Below are positions 9,812 through 21,559 of a stretch of 64,000 bases of DNA, one piece after another. Source of the stretch: Coriolopsis trogii. Taxonomy: Eukaryota > Basidiomycota > Agaricomycetes > Polyporales > Polyporaceae. Each line of letters opens with the position of its first letter. Positions within the stretch are counted from its first letter, which is position 1. Where the stretch lies: positions 992,001 to 1,056,000 of the forward strand of contig JAHYIO010000023.1 in NCBI GenBank assembly GCA_020543525.1, written 5' to 3'. Both the position numbers and the translations under genes were made by a program. The notes under the pieces were generated by a model, which worked only from the letters and a program-made list of their open reading frames with translations, searched no databases and was not told where the DNA came from.

Positions 9812-12625
9812 TCATACACCGCCGCCACTCTTCTCGACGGGTATCCGTAACCTCTCCGTCTTGCCTTGCTTCGTCGGCGCGGGAGCAAATAGCACCTCCC
9901 GCAGCTCCGCGCAAATCTACAAATTAGGTAACGTAAGCGCGGGTCCCTATATGCAACGAACGGCACCCAAACTCACCTCGACAAACTCGTCGAAATCGAC
10001 GCGCGCGTTGCGCGAGAAGCCCGCCTCCTCGAGCACGTAGTCGCAATCCTTCGGGCGGACCTCCTCGAAGCCGGGCAAGCCCTTAACGAGCGCATACACC
10101 TCCTTCGTCTCCAGCTTCGCGCCCTCGCCCTGCGCCTGCTGTGCCTTCACGCGCGCCTCGAACGCGCCACGGAGCGCATCGACCTCGCCCGCCTCGAACT
10201 GCGCCCGGCTGTAGACCATCTCCTGCGCCGCGCGCCTGCGGCGCTCGTACCCGCGCTTCATGCCGAGCACGTTCTCCACGCACTCGACCACGTTCTTCGG
10301 CTCGCTCGAAAGCCGGCGCGGTGCGGCGCCGGGGGGCAGGCCCATGCTGCCGAGGAAGTCGGTCGCGGCGGCAGTTTCTTGCTTGGCGCGCGCGGGGGAC
10401 CAGTGCAGCTCCTCGGCCATGATCTCGACGACGCGGGGGAGCGCGTCGAGCGCGGCTTGGGCGTTGAGGAAGGAGAGGCGGCACCGGCGCGCGATGACGT
10501 CGATCGCGGTCTGTGCGTACTCGTGGCGGACGGCGTAGCGGACTTCGGCTTCGATGACTACGGGTTGGGTCGTGGGTCAGAACGATGCGACTCCGGTGTG
10601 AGGGGCTCAAAGGGGCTTACATGGATAACCTGGTGCGAGACGGATACCGTGGAGAGGCCATGCCTTCCCAGTAGGCTGGGCGAACGAGCAGACTGTCCAC
10701 GCGCAATCACCGTAGTTGTCTGAGAGGTGCTTTGCGACTTCCGTCTCCAGACCGTACTGTGCGAATTCTGATGTCAGCCGAGAGCGGGAATGAGCGAGCG
10801 AGACCGTGTGCGTACCCGTTGGACGAGACCGATGAACATGTTCCTGCTCCAGCCGTCGCTGCCGACAAGTCTGAGCTTCTCAGTGACGCACCCGCGCTTT
10901 ACGCGGTCCTGCAAGCCGAACACCTCGATCGCCTTGTCGACGGTCTCCTCTGCCATGGCGCGGTAGGTGGTCCACTTGCCACCAGCGATGGTCAACAGCC
11001 CACTGTCGCTCACATGAATCATGTGGTTCCGAACGAGGCCTTCCGTGCTCGCTGCGTTAGGATTGCGGACAAGCGGGCGCAGTCCGGACCATGCGCTGAG
11101 GACATCTCCACGGCGGACCTTGATGTCCGGGCTGAGGTACCTGCGCACCTCCTCGAGGATCCACCTGATCTCCTCCTCTTGCGCACGAGGCGCGTCGGTG
11201 ACTTCAGCCGGAGTGTCGGTGGTACCAGCAATGGTGTTGCCTTGCCAGGGGAGGAAGAAAATTACACGGCCGTCAGACGTTGCCGGGTCGAGGAGACCCA
11301 TGGTGCGAGGGGAGTAGTAGTTCGGGAGAGTGATGTGTGTTCCGGAGGAGGGCTGCACGATAGGCGTGTGCTCCGGATTGTCCATGGAGAGGAGCGCGTC
11401 GGAGAAAGGTCCTGTCGCGTTGATGACGCCCTTGGCACGGATGTTCCATTCCTTTCCTGTGAGTGCGTCGCGGACACGCGCACCCTGGAGTTTACCCGTA
11501 CCGTTGGTGTCTTTGTCTAGCGACGTAACCTCAACGTGGTTGGCAACGATGGCTCCTTGCTGGACAGCGGTCATTATGAGGGCGATGTTCATCCGTGAGT
11601 CGTTGTGCTGGCCTGGATGGACAGGGTCAGCAGCATTCGGGGGACAGGGCAATGTCCGCGCTTACCATCATAATAGACCAACGCGCCGACAAGACCGTCT
11701 TGCTTGAGCATGGGGAAGGCTTCAAGAGCTTTCCCCTTGCTCATGAGGTAAGAAGACTCCATGTTCTCCTTACCCGCCAGCAAGTCGTACATCTTACACC
11801 CAACCCAGTAATATGGAACTTGCCAGTATCTACGTCATGTCAGAGGACGCGGAGCGTAAGTATGAGCGACTTGGACGTACTTGTATATCGGCAACATTAT
11901 AGGAAGCATAGCGGAGAGATAAGGTGCAGTCTGGAGGAAGATTTTGCGTTCGTGGAGAGCTTCGACGACAAGCTTGTACTGCTCGTAGTCGAGCTCCATA
12001 ACGGCTTTCTGGAGGTATCGAACGCCACCATGGACGAGTTTTGTCGATTTTGACGATGTACCTGAGTTGGTGCAGGGAATAATTAGTCAAAGCTCCCTCA
12101 ATGCAATACAACATTGTGAAACTAGACGGCTCCGCACTCTCGAAGTGTACGCAACGTTTATATAGAGATGGGCTCTGGAGGAAATTGTCTCTGCCTGGCG
12201 TGCTGTAGAAGATCGGCGATCACACGTGCATATAGAAGCATTGTTTCCCGAGGATCCTCCCTAGCCGTGTTATGACGCACGTTCGAGAAACAGAGACACT
12301 CACCCGAGCTGAAGTCATCCCGCTCGACGAGTGCGACGCGCAGGCCTCTACTTGCTGCGTCCACAGCAACACCAGCCCCTGTAGCCCCTCCTCCGACAAT
12401 GAGAAGGTCAAATTCTTGGGCAGGATCTTCGCCGGACGCCTTCAGCGCGTCAAGCATCTGCTGCCTTGAGGGGGGCGTCCATGGCTGAGGGGGTCGACGG
12501 GTCTCCTTGGTCGAAGGAGGGTAGGAAGGACCAGAGTTGAGGTAGTAGTATCCACCCGCCGCGGCTACGGCGGTGGACCCCGAGACGACGGCGAGGGTGC
12601 GTCGGGAGACAAGCTTGCGGAGCAT
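9812..12625 (-). CDS. GUT2: FAD-dependent glycerol-3-phosphate dehydrogenase, mitochondrial
   Basis: The enzyme oxidises glycerol 3-phosphate to dihydroxyacetone phosphate at the inner mitochondrial membrane and passes electrons to ubiquinone. The start at 12625 opens a basic presequence ([12 protein letters not shown]) and a hydrophobic anchor ([10 protein letters not shown]). FAD-binding [15 protein letters not shown] and VERDDFSSG follow, then [49 protein letters not shown], a [10 protein letters not shown] region, and [18 protein letters not shown]. The C-terminal part has [20 protein letters not shown] and an EF-hand-like segment (RVDFDEFVE), ending EKSGGGV and TGA at 9812. There are several introns; intron 1 (12062-12303, 242 nt) is unusually long for this genome and falls directly after DDFSSG. 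The other introns checked in detail are about 50-60 nt. All family blocks are present, so the gene is judged intact. Confidence 0.95.
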
Positions 12626-13335
12626 TGCCTTCGTCGCTCAGCGAAGAGCGAGAGAGGCGGGCGGGAGTGGATGGTCGACGTCCGAGGCTGGTGGACGGAA
12701 AGAAGAATGTCGAGGCCGGCTGTGGTCATTCTGCTGTGCTTATGAACACCTTTGCCTGCCCCTGACACACATCAATTCTCGCCCGTTCCCTCATTCGTCG
12801 GCTCTCGGGCCGGTCATTTATGCGGCCCGCGCCTCGGGCGAGTGCGCCCCTTATCAGCGTCCAGCCCGCCTTCCGCGCACTTAGCGGTCTCAGCATCGCT
12901 CTCATTTCCCAACCCCTATCTATGCTTGCGTATGCGCTGATTTCAGTCAGAGTCTTGAGCGACGGTTTGAATGCGTGTTCGAAGACGCATATAGCAAGGA
13001 AAGAGTACTTGTGAGTGCGTGCATCAGCTATTGTTTCTACTACTCATACAAGTACTCGATGGCTCCACAGTTCCCCGTGTTACTCGCGCATCAGACATTG
13101 CAGCGATTCTTACGCTATGTAGCACACATGCTTGTGCGTCTTTCTCATTGTAGTCATCGACGACCGCAAAGGTCGGATGGCATGCTGGGAGGTTGTTTCG
13201 AGTTGAGATAATGCAAAAAATACACAGGCCACAGGATTTGCAGAGGTTGTAAGGGGTCTGATTGCCATTGTATGAAGGTGAGCACGTTCTCTACCAGTAT
13301 TAGTGGGCTTATTATTGTATGACCGTCCCGCGAAA
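12626..13335. other. GUT2 upstream region, no gene seen
   Basis: The region between the GUT2 start and the P450 remnant holds no convincing frame. The first 200 bases are CT-rich on the GUT2 coding strand and probably form its promoter and leader. Confidence 0.5.
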
Positions 13336-13339
13336 TTCC

Positions 13340-14499
13340 GCCGTACCGAAGAAGGTTCAAGCCGAGCTGGACGCAATTGTCGGCCTACGTGATGTTCTGA
13401 ACGGCGCTTCGCTTGAGATGACAAGGTAATATGTAGTCAGACTGTTGACCTAACACCACGACGTTGGGGACACGTTTTAGCCGAAGTACGGCTTGGAGCG
13501 GCTCGTAGCCACGACGCTGATGATACCACAGTACTATAATATTTATGAGGTCGGCGGTGACGAGCTCTCTTCCGGCAAGGTAATAGGACCGACAGCTGCG
13601 CAGAGGGAAGATTGCCAAGAGAGCTGCTGTTATATTCGAAGGTGAACTCCGAGTGTGATTTCTTCCCAACTCACCAAACTTCGACTGACATCCCTCATAG
13701 CGGGTTCGGACACAGTAAGTCTTGACAATGGATTCGGATTGACATTGCGTTCCCAACATTCCTCTACAGACATTCTCCGCACTCCCAACTCTCTTGCTCG
13801 CCATGTCTCTCTATCCTGAAGTTCAGCAGAAAGCTCAAGACGAGAAGCGCTTTTCATGAAGTCGCTACGGTGGTTCAGTGGCACCGCTAGGAGTCACGCA
13901 CGCAGCCATCGAAGACGACGAGTTTGATGGGTACGATCGTCATTGCGAACGTCTGGTACATCCAGCTTCACGGAAGCCTGCAGATGTCGGCACACATGAT
14001 AGATTAAAGGGTATGTATGCACGATCCGGAAGCGTACGAAGAGCCGGATATCTTTAGGCCTGATAGGTTCATACGCCATGGAAAGCTGGATCCCAACGTC
14101 CGGTATCCGTATGTGTTTGCCTTCGGTCTCGGAAGACGGTCAGTATCGCTTCCGTAATCGAAGCTCAGACCTCCAGCTAACGATTTTGCCCACTATGACT
14201 CAAGAGTATCTGTCCCGGGCGGTACTACGCCGAAGCCCGGCTGTTCATCCACATAGCATCTGTGATACATGTCTTCATTCACCTCCCCTGGACGAGCATA
14301 GGAAGGAGATCCATATCGAGCCCAGAATGACCAGCTCGTTCTCGTCGTGAGTATTCTCTCATTCGGGTCGCTCCGGGCCTCTGACTGGAGGAGTGCACGT
14401 TTCAGACAACCCGAAGACTTCCGTTGCCCAACCCAACCTCGAGTACCATGGGCGGAGACTCTTATTTGCAACGCGGATGACCGATACCAGTGGCACTGA
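13340..14499 (+). pseudogene. Cytochrome P450 pseudogene, 5'-truncated and scrambled
   Basis: Only the C-terminal half of a P450 is recognisable. A stray KVQAELDAIVG-like piece (about 13350-13380) stands before the I-helix exon CGGGTTCGGACACA (13701-13714, AGSDT), although it normally follows it. Next come TFSALPTLLLAMSLYPEVQQ (about 13770), a damaged ESLRWF region with shifted frames (13855-13930), the DPEAYEEPDIFRPDRFIRHG segment (about 14015-14085), and the haem loop ICPGRYYAEARLF (about 14205). One missing base near 14290 shifts the frame in HLP-LDEHRKEIHIEP. The last exon (QPEDFRCPTQPR) runs to TGA 14497-14499. The N-terminal anchor, PPGP hinge and substrate regions are absent. It resembles the P450s at 31-63 kb. 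Confidence 0.82.
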
Positions 14500-14847
14500 C
14501 CTGATTGACATCGGGTTGTTGTGTCCGAGTCAGAGAGAATCTCAATACTGCAGCAGTAGCGGTAGAAGAAGGATGTTCGGAACGGGTAGAGATGAATGGA
14601 TGAATCGTCATATGACGAGAACTGAGTGCAGTACGTAATGGATGTAATGGAGAACCTCAGGCAGCTCATCCCAGGTGTCTTATCGGCGTCTACCCGCTTT
14701 GCTGGCACTCTACCAGTGCCACTCATCGAAGTCATTTCGTCGGAGTCCATCGCTGCCGCTCAACTCGTACGCATGTCAGTCCTTCTCTGGCCATACAATT
14801 ATATGATTCACTTATTGATGACCCACTCCGCCAGCTTACGCCCGAGA

Positions 14848-16558
14848 ATGCATCGAGCTCTGTGTCTCGAGGGCATTTGCCGCAACATATGCGCGTGTGT
14901 CCCCGACGAATCCACGCTAGCGCAATTGGCTAGAACGTGCTCAACATTCCACTGGCCCGCAATCGAGTATCTGTGGGAGACCTGTAGCCTGCATGATTTG
15001 ATCAAGCGCACAGTTCCGGAGGACTCGTGGACGCTTCTTGAAGACGAGACAATTGTGAGTACATTATCATGAACTGCATGACACCCCTGATGCCTTACGA
15101 TCGCACATGCGTTTTTATCCGCAACAGCGTCCTACGCGCTTGCTTGCGCCTACAGAATGGCAAAGACTTCTCCACTACTCGGTGCATGTAAGGACGCTGG
15201 GCGACAACTGGGATCAGACACGGATCGACCCACATCTCTTGTGGCGATTCTCTGCTGCTCTACCACGCACATCAGAGCCATTTCCGAAGGTCGTCGCCTT
15301 GTTTTACAGTCGCGATGACGGACCGATGGAGGACGAACTGCTTGCCATACTGTCCCTCATCAGCAGCAACTTGAGGCGCCTGCGTCTGTATTGTATGCCG
15401 GAGTCTGGCGGGACTCTGCATTCTCTTCTCTCCACCATTGCTCATCGTTTCCCGCACCTCGAGGATCTCGTATTTTCGCCACCTCGGCGTGAAGCTCTCA
15501 GTAGCTCTATGCTCCTCATTCCAGCGGGGTTTTCAAACCTGGTCAAACTCGACATCAGAGTTACCGTTGGTGAAAGCGCATTCGAGGGTCTTGCTACCCT
15601 TGAGAAGCTGCGAGAACTCTCTGTTTGCCTTCCTGCGTATCTGGACTGGTCGCTGAAGAGGGTGCCTTTAGACGCATTCTCGGAGCTGCAAATGATCAAA
15701 ATTCGCGCTCCAACGGATGCTGCGTACATTCAGTTCTCTCACATTGCCACCTTTCCTTGCACACAGCAAGCAGTAATCGAGTTCCAGAAAGCCCCTGACC
15801 GGTCCAGTCCCATTCACCTCTCCTCCGCCATACGGAGACAATTCTCGATCCGCACTCTCACTCATCTTGAGGTTTACGACCTATACTACGGGCAACGCGC
15901 TGGTGCGGTTGTAGACAACCATCTACTCAGCACAATGTCGTCCGATCACTTCCGTCCCTTCCTCAGATACGAGAAGCTGGTGCGGTTCAGTTACAACATC
16001 GGTGCATGCGTATACCACCTCGACGACAGTATCCTCCGTGATATGGCGCGCGCATGGCCAGCGATGACAGAACTGTCGGTCGCTTTGCACTCCGCCAGTA
16101 CTCCCATCATCGCACGCCCGCTCCCCAGTTTCGAAGTCCTGTCCGATTTCGCTTTTCATTGTCCCAAACTGACAGGTCTTGCGGTCCCATTCGAACCCAA
16201 CTTTCCTATCGAATACTCTGAAGAAACTCTCGAGAAGATCGGCAACAGCGCGTCGCCGCTCATTGATCTGACGACGTGCGAGGTGTACGAGATTGAGTTC
16301 CCGCAGCGGGCAACGGAGTTCCTTACCCTACTCTTCCCTCAACTTTGCTCCATCAACGCCTGCCGCGTACAAAGTCCTGATGGTCATCAAGATAACGCCC
16401 AGCACTCCAGCGGCGAAATCTCAAGCTGGTGCGAGATCGAGCGTTATTTGCCAATCATCCAGAGCATACGGCGGTTCGAGCGGCGAAGGGTGGAGAGAGA
16501 GCGGGAGAGCCGGGACGGAGGTCTGGCAGGGAGCGGAAGTGCACACGGAGGAATTTGA
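14848..16558 (+). CDS. F-box-like protein, copy 1
   Basis: Two exons, 14848-15054 and 15128-16558, encode about 545 aa. The first exon (MHRALCLEGICRNICACVPD) with LAQLARTCSTFHWPAIEYLW is the F-box-like start found in large Agaricomycete families; F-box proteins bind Skp1 and present substrates to an SCF ubiquitin ligase. The second exon has repeated leucine-rich segments (SSNLRRLRL, HLEDLVF, LEKLRELSVCLP) fitting degenerate LRRs. The intron has donor GTGAGT and acceptor AACAG just before RPTRLLAPTEWQ. A paralogue on the other strand (28775-30460) has the same intron position and the matching phrase RYLAPTEWRRFLHYSVHV. The substrate is unknown. Confidence 0.82.
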
Positions 16559-16899
16559 AACATGTTGTGCGCACCCCCTCTGGATATCATCTATTCAACA
16601 ACATATGGACATCCAGCCTCGCCCACCCACTGTCCCCTCAAGCACACATATCGTGCTATGGTAGCAAAAGTACGATGTATCTTGGATTTTGATCGAATCG
16701 TACCTTGGTTGTCCGCACCCGGACTGGTATAGCATATACATATGCAACGAAGAACGTCTAACCATTACATGACACTTACAGCTAAGCCTCATTCTAGAAT
16801 ATGGAAACACTGCAGCAGACAGCGAACAGTGCTCCAGGAAAGCACAGACGAACCTCTCGCGCTCGAGCTCTCCCCTCCTCAGACCTCAGGCCTGATGCC

Positions 16900-18926
16900 T
16901 CAGATTCGGCACTTGAGCTCCGCCCCGGTGACCATCGCAATCGTCGCGCCGAGACACCACCCCAGCTCCGTACCGTCGATCTGCTTCCCGATCTGAACTT
17001 CCCGCTCGCCCCCGAGCTCATACCCAAGGCGGAGCAGCGCGTGCATAAACGTCAAATCAAGACACCACTCGGGGCGGCCCTCGAGTTCCTTCATGAGCTC
17101 CTTGTCCGTGCCCCACCGCTCCTTCCACGCCGTCGGGCCCTGGCAGACGGTCTTTGCGAGCTCGGCGAACGTCGCCACGGACGGGTTCTTGACCGGGTTC
17201 GCGCTCGTCGCCATGAACGGGTTCAGGCGGTCGTAAAAGTATGAGAGGAGCAGGATCTTGCCGTGCGGGAAGGTCTCGAGCAGCGACGGTTGGTACACGC
17301 CGTTGAACGAGCAAGGCTTGACCTCGCAGACGCTGTACGCACACATTCGTATCACTATATGCACACGAGGACGAAAAGAAAAGAGAAGAGAGACTCACGC
17401 GTCCTTGGCCATGACGAGCTCGACCACCCTGTTGCACGCTTCCCAATCGCCCACGTCCTCGCCGGTCATCGTCACGTTCCACTTCCCGCCCAGCCGCTCG
17501 TCCTCGATCTCCACCAGCTTCTTCGTCTCCTTCGCGAGGCACGGGTTCGTCACGACCGCGTCCTTGCCGTGGTTCGAGCCGCGGACGCTGCTCATGAACT
17601 CGACCAGCCGGTGCGTGTTCTGGCGGGCGACCATGAGCCCGTAGCCGAGGTACGAGTGCTGGTAGAGCACCCGCTTCGCGCCCTCGAGCGTCAAGTCGTA
17701 CTTGTGCTCCCCGTCCTGGAGCGTCGCGTCCGGCTTCTTCATGTCCAGCGTCGGCTCGAACACGATCTGCGTCGACGCCCCGCCCAGATCGAGCACCGCG
17801 TACGGCTGCCCGCCCGCCGAGAGCGTCTTGAGCAGATAGTTCGCCGTCATCCACGCGTACACGCCCTCGTCCCGCCCCTCCATGATCTCCACCGCGTGCT
17901 CCCCCTGCAGGCTGAACGGGTACTTGTCCTCCAGCCGCTGCCGCACCGCCGCGAGGATGTCCCCGCTCTCCTTCGCCCCGAGCCGCCGCAGGCCGGCGGT
18001 CGCCTTGACCGCAACGGGCGTGCACCTCCGGAGCGGCTCCGGCACGACGCGCATGGCCTCGTCGAGCAGCTCGTCGAGGCTCTCCGCCGCCGCGCGCGGC
18101 GAGTCCGCGTACTTGGACAGCCCCGGCTGGCGCTGCTTGAACACCTCGTACTCGTACGCGGGCGACGGCCCGCAGTGGTTGAACTTGTAGATGTGGATCC
18201 GGGAGCCCGTCGAGCCCGCGTCGATCATGAGTGCGAACTGGACGAGGGGCAGGTCCGGCTTGTACGGCTTCGTGCAGTAGTGCGTCTTCGTCAGGTCGCC
18301 GTCGCTCGCTGGGTCTGTGGGACGAGCAGCGGGGGCATTGTCGTTCTCGTGGGGAGGTTGGATGGGAGGGTATGTCGTGTGTTTTGCGGTGGTAGGCCCA
18401 GGTGCCCCTGCCGGGAGCTCAAGGTCGTTCTGGGCACCCGGCTTGGTAAAAGCTGCATAGACCGGGGCACGGGCGTGTTGAGTACATGCGGAACCCCACC
18501 GGGTCTCGCAAAAAGACGCGGCGCAAAAGGACACTCACAAGGAACATAATCATCCAAGTCCTCCCTCCTCGGCCCAAAGAAGTAGACGAGCCCGATGAGC
18601 ACAACCGCCCCAATCGCGAACTTCTTCCACGCAAATCGCCGTCCGGGACTGCTCTTGCTGGGGCCCATGCCGCCCTCGAGCCGTTCGTAGTTACTGCTCC
18701 GCGGCGAGAACATGCTGCTCTGGCTTTTCACCGACCGTTTCCGCGAGTGGGAGAGAGGTCCAGATGCCTTGGTGCCGCTGCCAATGCCAACGGAGGAAGA
18801 CTGGGATTGCGAGGGTTCTGCCAACGTCGCTAGAGGAGTAGAAAAGAGAGTCGTGTCCGACGTGGACGCCGGATGGGTGTCGTGGTTGTTGAGAGTCAAG
18901 ATGGGAGTGTAGCCGCCGGGACGCAT
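16900..18926 (-). CDS. GDA1: GDA1/CD39-family nucleoside diphosphatase (Golgi GDPase)
   Basis: The enzyme hydrolyses GDP/UDP in the Golgi lumen so that nucleotide-sugar import can continue during glycosylation. The ATG at 18926 starts MRPGGYTPIL, then a Ser-rich cytosolic tail and one membrane helix (FAIGAVVLIGLVYFFG), giving a type II topology. The apyrase conserved regions follow in order: DAGSTGSR, KATAGLR, GRDEGVYAWMTANYLL and LDLGGASTQIVFEP, then the C-terminal SVCEVKPCSFNGVYQPSL block with paired cysteines. The stop is at 16900. Intron 1 has donor GTGAGT near 18528 and acceptor CAG near 18455. Intron 2 lies at about 17338-17397 between KDA and SVCEV. All catalytic blocks are present. 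Confidence 0.93.
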
Positions 18927-19541
18927 AGTCAGTATCACTTCGCCGAAGCGATGCTCCGCCTCCGCAAGCCATGTAGCATCATTTTAAACAAGTGGACGAC
19001 ATATATCGATTCAATCCATTGCAATTCATCACAGACTTGGTGGGAGACCAACATCCACATATTGCTACAACTTCACCCACGCCGCGTGCGTTTGTGTGCC
19101 TCGCGGCAGATATACTCGTCACTCTCTCATCTCTGAACGTATGCAGACAAGTCATGTGCAGGAACAAACAACGCATTGGGTTTCATTCACATCGTCGATG
19201 ACAACTACTTCTGAGATACTGACAAGGAGCTATGGGAGATACGAGACACGGGGGAAACTTGGGCACAGGCCGAGCACTACTGCAGCGGCGACATTAGTGA
19301 CAGATTTTTGCGTTATATGAACGGTGGGATCATGGGGATGGGATACGACGCTACTCCTCACGCAAGTGAATGGGGGATATGGGAAGGGGATGACGGAACG
19401 GAGTAGCGAAGGCCACAAGGAAATATGCGTGGCTGTTGAGCGAGACGGTGAGAGATAGGAAACATAGCGCATAAGGTATACTCGGAAAACGTTTGAGGAT
19501 CAATGAGAAGGGAATGATAAGCGAGAGCGTCAACGAACGGT

Positions 19542-21224
19542 TCATACGTGGTCAAGGGACGGCACATCGTGTCCGTGACTCTCCAGCAACACTTGAAGCA
19601 GCATCGCTCGTTGCCTCCACCTCTCCTTCTCCTCCTTCTCGCGCTCGAGTGTGGACTCAAGCTCGCGCTGATACTCGAGCTTGCGCCGGCGACTCCGTCG
19701 AGCCGCAAGAGTGTTCTGCCGACGTTTCGCCTCGATGGCGTCGAGGTCCCCCGGCGCGAGAGAAATGTCATCCTCGAGCTCGTCCTCCTCACCGAAGGCT
19801 TGTGACCGAGCGCGCTTCTTCTTGAGGAAAGCTGCCGGAACGTCCTTGCGCGAAGTCGTCGAGGGCGTGACATACTTGCGTGTCTGGATAGGAGCGTCCA
19901 TTGACACCAACGCCTCGGGAGTGATGTTCTTCCGGGTCCCCGTCGGGAGGTTCTTGCGGGGACGTCGGTTGGGCGACGAAGGTGTTGGTACAGAATGAGA
20001 AAGAGGCGAGGGGTGAAGCGACGCAGGATCGAGCGCAGGAGTGATGGGAGACGGCATCGTAAACATGTCGTCGAGGTACGCAGGCTGAAGGGAGGCGGAC
20101 GACTTCATGGGCTCGAAGGCGGCCCCACTCAAGCCAAGCCCATCCTCACGGAACAGGGGCTCGTCCATATCGGGGAAGTGATCGGGGTCAAAGATCGCCG
20201 GGCTGGTCAGCATATCGGCCGACATGTCAGCCGAACCGAGCGCAGGCGTGGTGAGGAAGTCCTCGAAGGGACTGTCCTCCATGGGCGACGTCAAGAACTC
20301 ATTGAAGTCGTTGGCCATGCGGAACTCGGGCGACGCTGAGCGACGGGTATAAGCCGAGGTCGATCGCTGTTCAAGATAGTACACACCTTGGATGACGTCC
20401 ATGATAGCCTGGACGGTATCCGTGTCGACCGAGACGTCGTGCATAGCGTTGGCCCGCTCAGGGGCAGACTGGGTCTCCTCGGGCTTTTGAGAAAGCATGC
20501 TCAGATAGTTGGAGCACAGAGAGGCGAAGTCGATGTCAGAGGAAGAACTAGACGCGGCTGGGGCAGCAGGCGCAGATGCTGAAGACGAAGGTGTTGCAAA
20601 TCTGGATGTTCGAGGAACTGGGGGCAGTGACTGAGGGATTCCATGATGGGCAGCTAATGCTGATGTTGAGTGGAAGACCGGGTGCGACGACCGAGGTGGT
20701 GAAAACGGTGATGCGTTTACCGAGACATCTTGAGTCGGGTAAGTGCTTGGGAGTTGGTAACTCTCAAGGTGCGGTGTGTGCGAAGAACCATGGCTGGGGT
20801 AGTGGTCCGGGTGGTCGCGTGTTGACGACGCGTTTACAACGTAAGGAACGACATCCTGGCGACGTTGATAATGGTTGTTCCGGAACTGTGAGGGATACAA
20901 GGCTGGATTTGGGGAGGGGTGAAGTTGGTGAGCGTCAGCCGGCAAACCCGCGAGCTGGTGGGGGGGCCTGGAGGATGAGGGCGGCGAAATCAGTGGGGGG
21001 TTCTCAATGGGGGTATCATTGCCGTATTGCTCCGCCGACGGTCCCATGGCAGTGTAGGGTGAGAGAGAGGGGAAAAGGACGGAAGTGGACGCCGCGCATT
21101 GCGACGCCTGGACTTCGGGAGGACACGATGATGACCACTTCTGCGTCATGTACTGCATGTTGCGCAATGAAGAGGATGATGACTCTGCCGACTCGGGAGA
21201 GGACACGGACGAGGTCATGAGCAT
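19542..21224 (-). CDS. bZIP transcription factor, GCN4/CPC1 type
   Basis: A 560-residue frame from ATG 21224 (MLMTSSVSSPESAES) to TGA 19542. The first three quarters are Ser/Pro-rich with acidic patches (DEPLFREDGLGL, FNEFLTSPMEDSPFEDFLTT) that look like activation regions. The C-terminus is a bZIP: DAIEAKRRQNTLAARRSRRR is the basic region with the N-x-x-A-A-x-x-S-R signature, followed by a short zipper (LEYQRELESTLEREKEEKER). It matches the Gcn4/Cpc1 group that activates amino-acid biosynthesis genes during starvation. Those factors are translated under control of upstream ORFs, and this gene has a spliced upstream frame at 21307-21534 (see next entry). Confidence 0.88.
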   Translation of the reverse strand: MLMTSSVSSPESAESSSSSLRNMQYMTQKWSSSCPPEVQASQCAASTSVLFPSLSPYTAMGPSAEQYGNDTPIENPPLISPPSSSRPPHQLAGLPADAHQLHPSPNPALYPSQFRNNHYQRRQDVVPYVVNASSTRDHPDHYPSHGSSHTPHLESYQLPSTYPTQDVSVNASPFSPPRSSHPVFHSTSALAAHHGIPQSLPPVPRTSRFATPSSSASAPAAPAASSSSSDIDFASLCSNYLSMLSQKPEETQSAPERANAMHDVSVDTDTVQAIMDVIQGVYYLEQRSTSAYTRRSASPEFRMANDFNEFLTSPMEDSPFEDFLTTPALGSADMSADMLTSPAIFDPDHFPDMDEPLFREDGLGLSGAAFEPMKSSASLQPAYLDDMFTMPSPITPALDPASLHPSPLSHSVPTPSSPNRRPRKNLPTGTRKNITPEALVSMDAPIQTRKYVTPSTTSRKDVPAAFLKKKRARSQAFGEEDELEDDISLAPGDLDAIEAKRRQNTLAARRSRRRKLEYQRELESTLEREKEEKERWRQRAMLLQVLLESHGHDVPSLDHV

Positions 21225-21534
21225 GGCGCGAGTGGCAAAATGATGCTTAATGACTGCCAGCGGAATACGGCGAACACGACGATATGAGAGAGGCGAGGGG
21301 ACTTACGAGTTGACTCAGTGCTACGTCTGAGTCGAATGCGAGTGTCTCGAACAGTTCCTTGGACTGCTCGGGAAGATGTGAGGTGGTGGTAAGAGGGGAG
21401 AGTACGAAAGCGATAATCTGACTCAGGAAAGCATTTATCGTTTCCGATTCACCGCATTTCAGACTCAGAGCCGCCCGCAACCCCGAACCGGAGTGCCAGG
21501 CTGTGCCTGAGCGACCGACGGTCCATGTGCTCAT
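21225..21534 (-). promoter_or_regulatory. Upstream exon of the bZIP gene: uORF or N-terminal extension
   Basis: An ATG at 21534 opens a 76-codon frame (MSTWTVGRSGTAW at its start, LFETLAFDSDVALSQL at its end) that stops at a GTAAGT donor beginning at 21306. Two acceptors are 8 nt apart. CAG (exon from 21253) sends the frame to a TGA that overlaps the second Met codon of the bZIP (ATGA). AAG (exon from 21245) joins it in frame to the bZIP, giving about 643 residues. So this leader is either a uORF or an alternative N-terminus. Confidence 0.5.
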
Positions 21535-21559
21535 GCTCTCCCTAATTGCCCCTCGTCCC

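Noticed and set aside
17057..18549. Long GC-rich frames (322 and 428 codons) overlapping the GDA1 gene in other registers
   Set aside because: They are Arg/Ala/Gly-rich shadows of the GDA1 exons and have no family motifs.
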